Shown here: positions 42,678 through 43,234 of the stretch, piece by piece
Layout of the letters: each line of letters begins with the position of its first letter
How positions within the stretch are numbered: the stretch's first letter is position 1
Source of the DNA: Streptosporangiaceae bacterium
Lineage (GTDB): Bacteria > Actinomycetota > Actinomycetes > Streptosporangiales > Streptosporangiaceae
Direction of reading: 5' to 3'
DNA length: 43,234 nt
Assembly (NCBI GenBank): GCA_025934635.1
Contig: JAICWX010000034.1
Location: forward strand, 1-43,234
Notes under the pieces: model-generated
Seen by the model: the letters and a program-made list of their open reading frames with translations, nothing else
What the model was told of the DNA's origin: nothing
Databases searched by the model: none
Translations under genes and position numbers: made by a program

Positions 42678-43234
42678 TCCGGTCAGGCCGCCGGCCGGGT
42701 CCAGCCGGGCCGGATGATGCGCCGCTGCGGATCTTGCAGGTGGCCGCGACCGCGGTCGGCGGTACCTGGTTTCTTGACCAGGTGACCGGCTTGGCCAGGC
42801 GGGGCCATGAGGTGCGGGCGGTGCTCCCCGCGGACGGCCCGCTGGCGCATGGGCTGCGGGCGGCGGGCGTCCCGGTGGAGATCATCCCGTTCGGGCTATC
42901 CCGCCGGATCCGCCAGCTGCCGTCGCTGGCGGCCGCCGAGTGGCGGCTGCTCCGCCTGGTCCGGGACTTCCGGCCGGATGTGATCCACGCCCACCTGCTG
43001 ATCGGGACCCTGGCGTGCCGGCTGGCCTCGGCTGGCTACCGGCCGGCGCTGCGAGTGACACAGGCGCCCGGGATGCCCCGGTTGCATATTCCCGCGCTGC
43101 GCTGGCTGGACCGGTGGACGCTGCGGCGTGACGACATGGTGATCGGCTCCTGCCAGGCCATCGCTGACCGGTACCGCGCCATGGGCGCCCGGTCGGTGGC
43201 GGTCAGCTACTACGGCTGCGACGTGCACGCGATC
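42674..43234 (+). CDS. GT4-family glycosyltransferase, 3' end outside window
   Basis: This is the N-terminal 187 residues of a GT-B glycosyltransferase cut by the right edge. Visible are the first Rossmann strand LRILQVAATAVGGTWFLDQVTGLARRGHEVRAVLP, the region DFRPDVIHAHLLIGTLACRLAS, and VIGSCQAIADRYRAMGA leading to the inter-domain hinge. ATG 42674 shares ATGA with the stop of the Wzx-Wzy fusion, so it is translationally coupled. The donor sugar is unknown. The glycan locus evidently continues beyond the window. Confidence 0.88.
   Translation, partial: MIRSGRRPGPAGPDDAPLRILQVAATAVGGTWFLDQVTGLARRGHEVRAVLPADGPLAHGLRAAGVPVEIIPFGLSRRIRQLPSLAAAEWRLLRLVRDFRPDVIHAHLLIGTLACRLASAGYRPALRVTQAPGMPRLHIPALRWLDRWTLRRDDMVIGSCQAIADRYRAMGARSVAVSYYGCDVHAI

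Overview
The window is very GC-rich chromosomal DNA with GTG starts, ATGA/GTGA gene overlaps, a LexA box of the CGAAC-N4-GTTCG type, an AfsR/LuxR-class ATPase regulator and an imuA'-imuB-dnaE2 cassette. Together these point to a filamentous-type actinomycete (Actinomycetota, Streptomyces/Streptosporangiales-like). I cannot place it to genus. No tRNA, rRNA, CRISPR array, phage gene or insertion sequence was seen.

Region 1 (1-16.6 kb) is mostly housekeeping. It holds a topoisomerase IV pair (parE, cut by the left edge, converging on parC), an SDR oxidoreductase and a PfkB sugar kinase. These are followed by a coupled yjbQ-cobU pair divergent from an HTH/periplasmic-binding-fold regulator, a PEBP protein, a membrane-anchored beta-propeller protein and a YihY membrane protein. 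A type II NADH dehydrogenase, a two-domain SCO1/thioredoxin-like lipoprotein and an ECF sigma factor with an overlapping partner gene complete the region.

Region 2 (16.8-25.7 kb) contains a large LuxR/ATPase/TPR regulator and, after a 528-bp intergenic region rich in repeats and palindromes, the SOS mutasome operon imuA'-imuB-dnaE2. The operon has a TTGACA-N18-GATAAT promoter with an embedded LexA box and apparently starts leaderless. ImuA', ImuB and the LuxR regulator all carry short in-frame tandem repeats.

Region 3 (25.8-26.9 kb) has a small secreted protein made of two nearly identical Cys-containing repeats joined by a natural six-histidine linker, two strong hairpin terminators and a short gene remnant.

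Region 4 (26.9 kb to the right edge) is a cell-surface glycan locus in several operons. It encodes a Wzz/BY-kinase, a low-molecular-weight tyrosine phosphatase, a PglF-type 4,6-dehydratase, two PLP aminotransferases, a PglC-type phosphoglycosyl transferase, a UDP-GlcNAc(A) 3-dehydrogenase and a UDP-HexNAc 6-dehydrogenase. It also encodes WbpD-like and PglD/NeuD-like acyltransferases, a UDP-GlcNAc 2-epimerase, two GT4 glycosyltransferases, a flippase and a polymerase. The enzyme set fits two amino-sugar routes: UDP-N,N'-diacetylbacillosamine (PglF/E/D, loaded on lipid by PglC) and UDP-GlcNAc3NAcA/ManNAc3NAcA (WbpA/B/E/D/I).

The most unusual feature is that consecutive pathway steps are fused into single polypeptides: acetyltransferase-aminotransferase, phosphoglycosyl transferase-aminotransferase, and flippase-polymerase (Wzx-Wzy). 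The fusions also suggest which aminotransferase serves which sugar.
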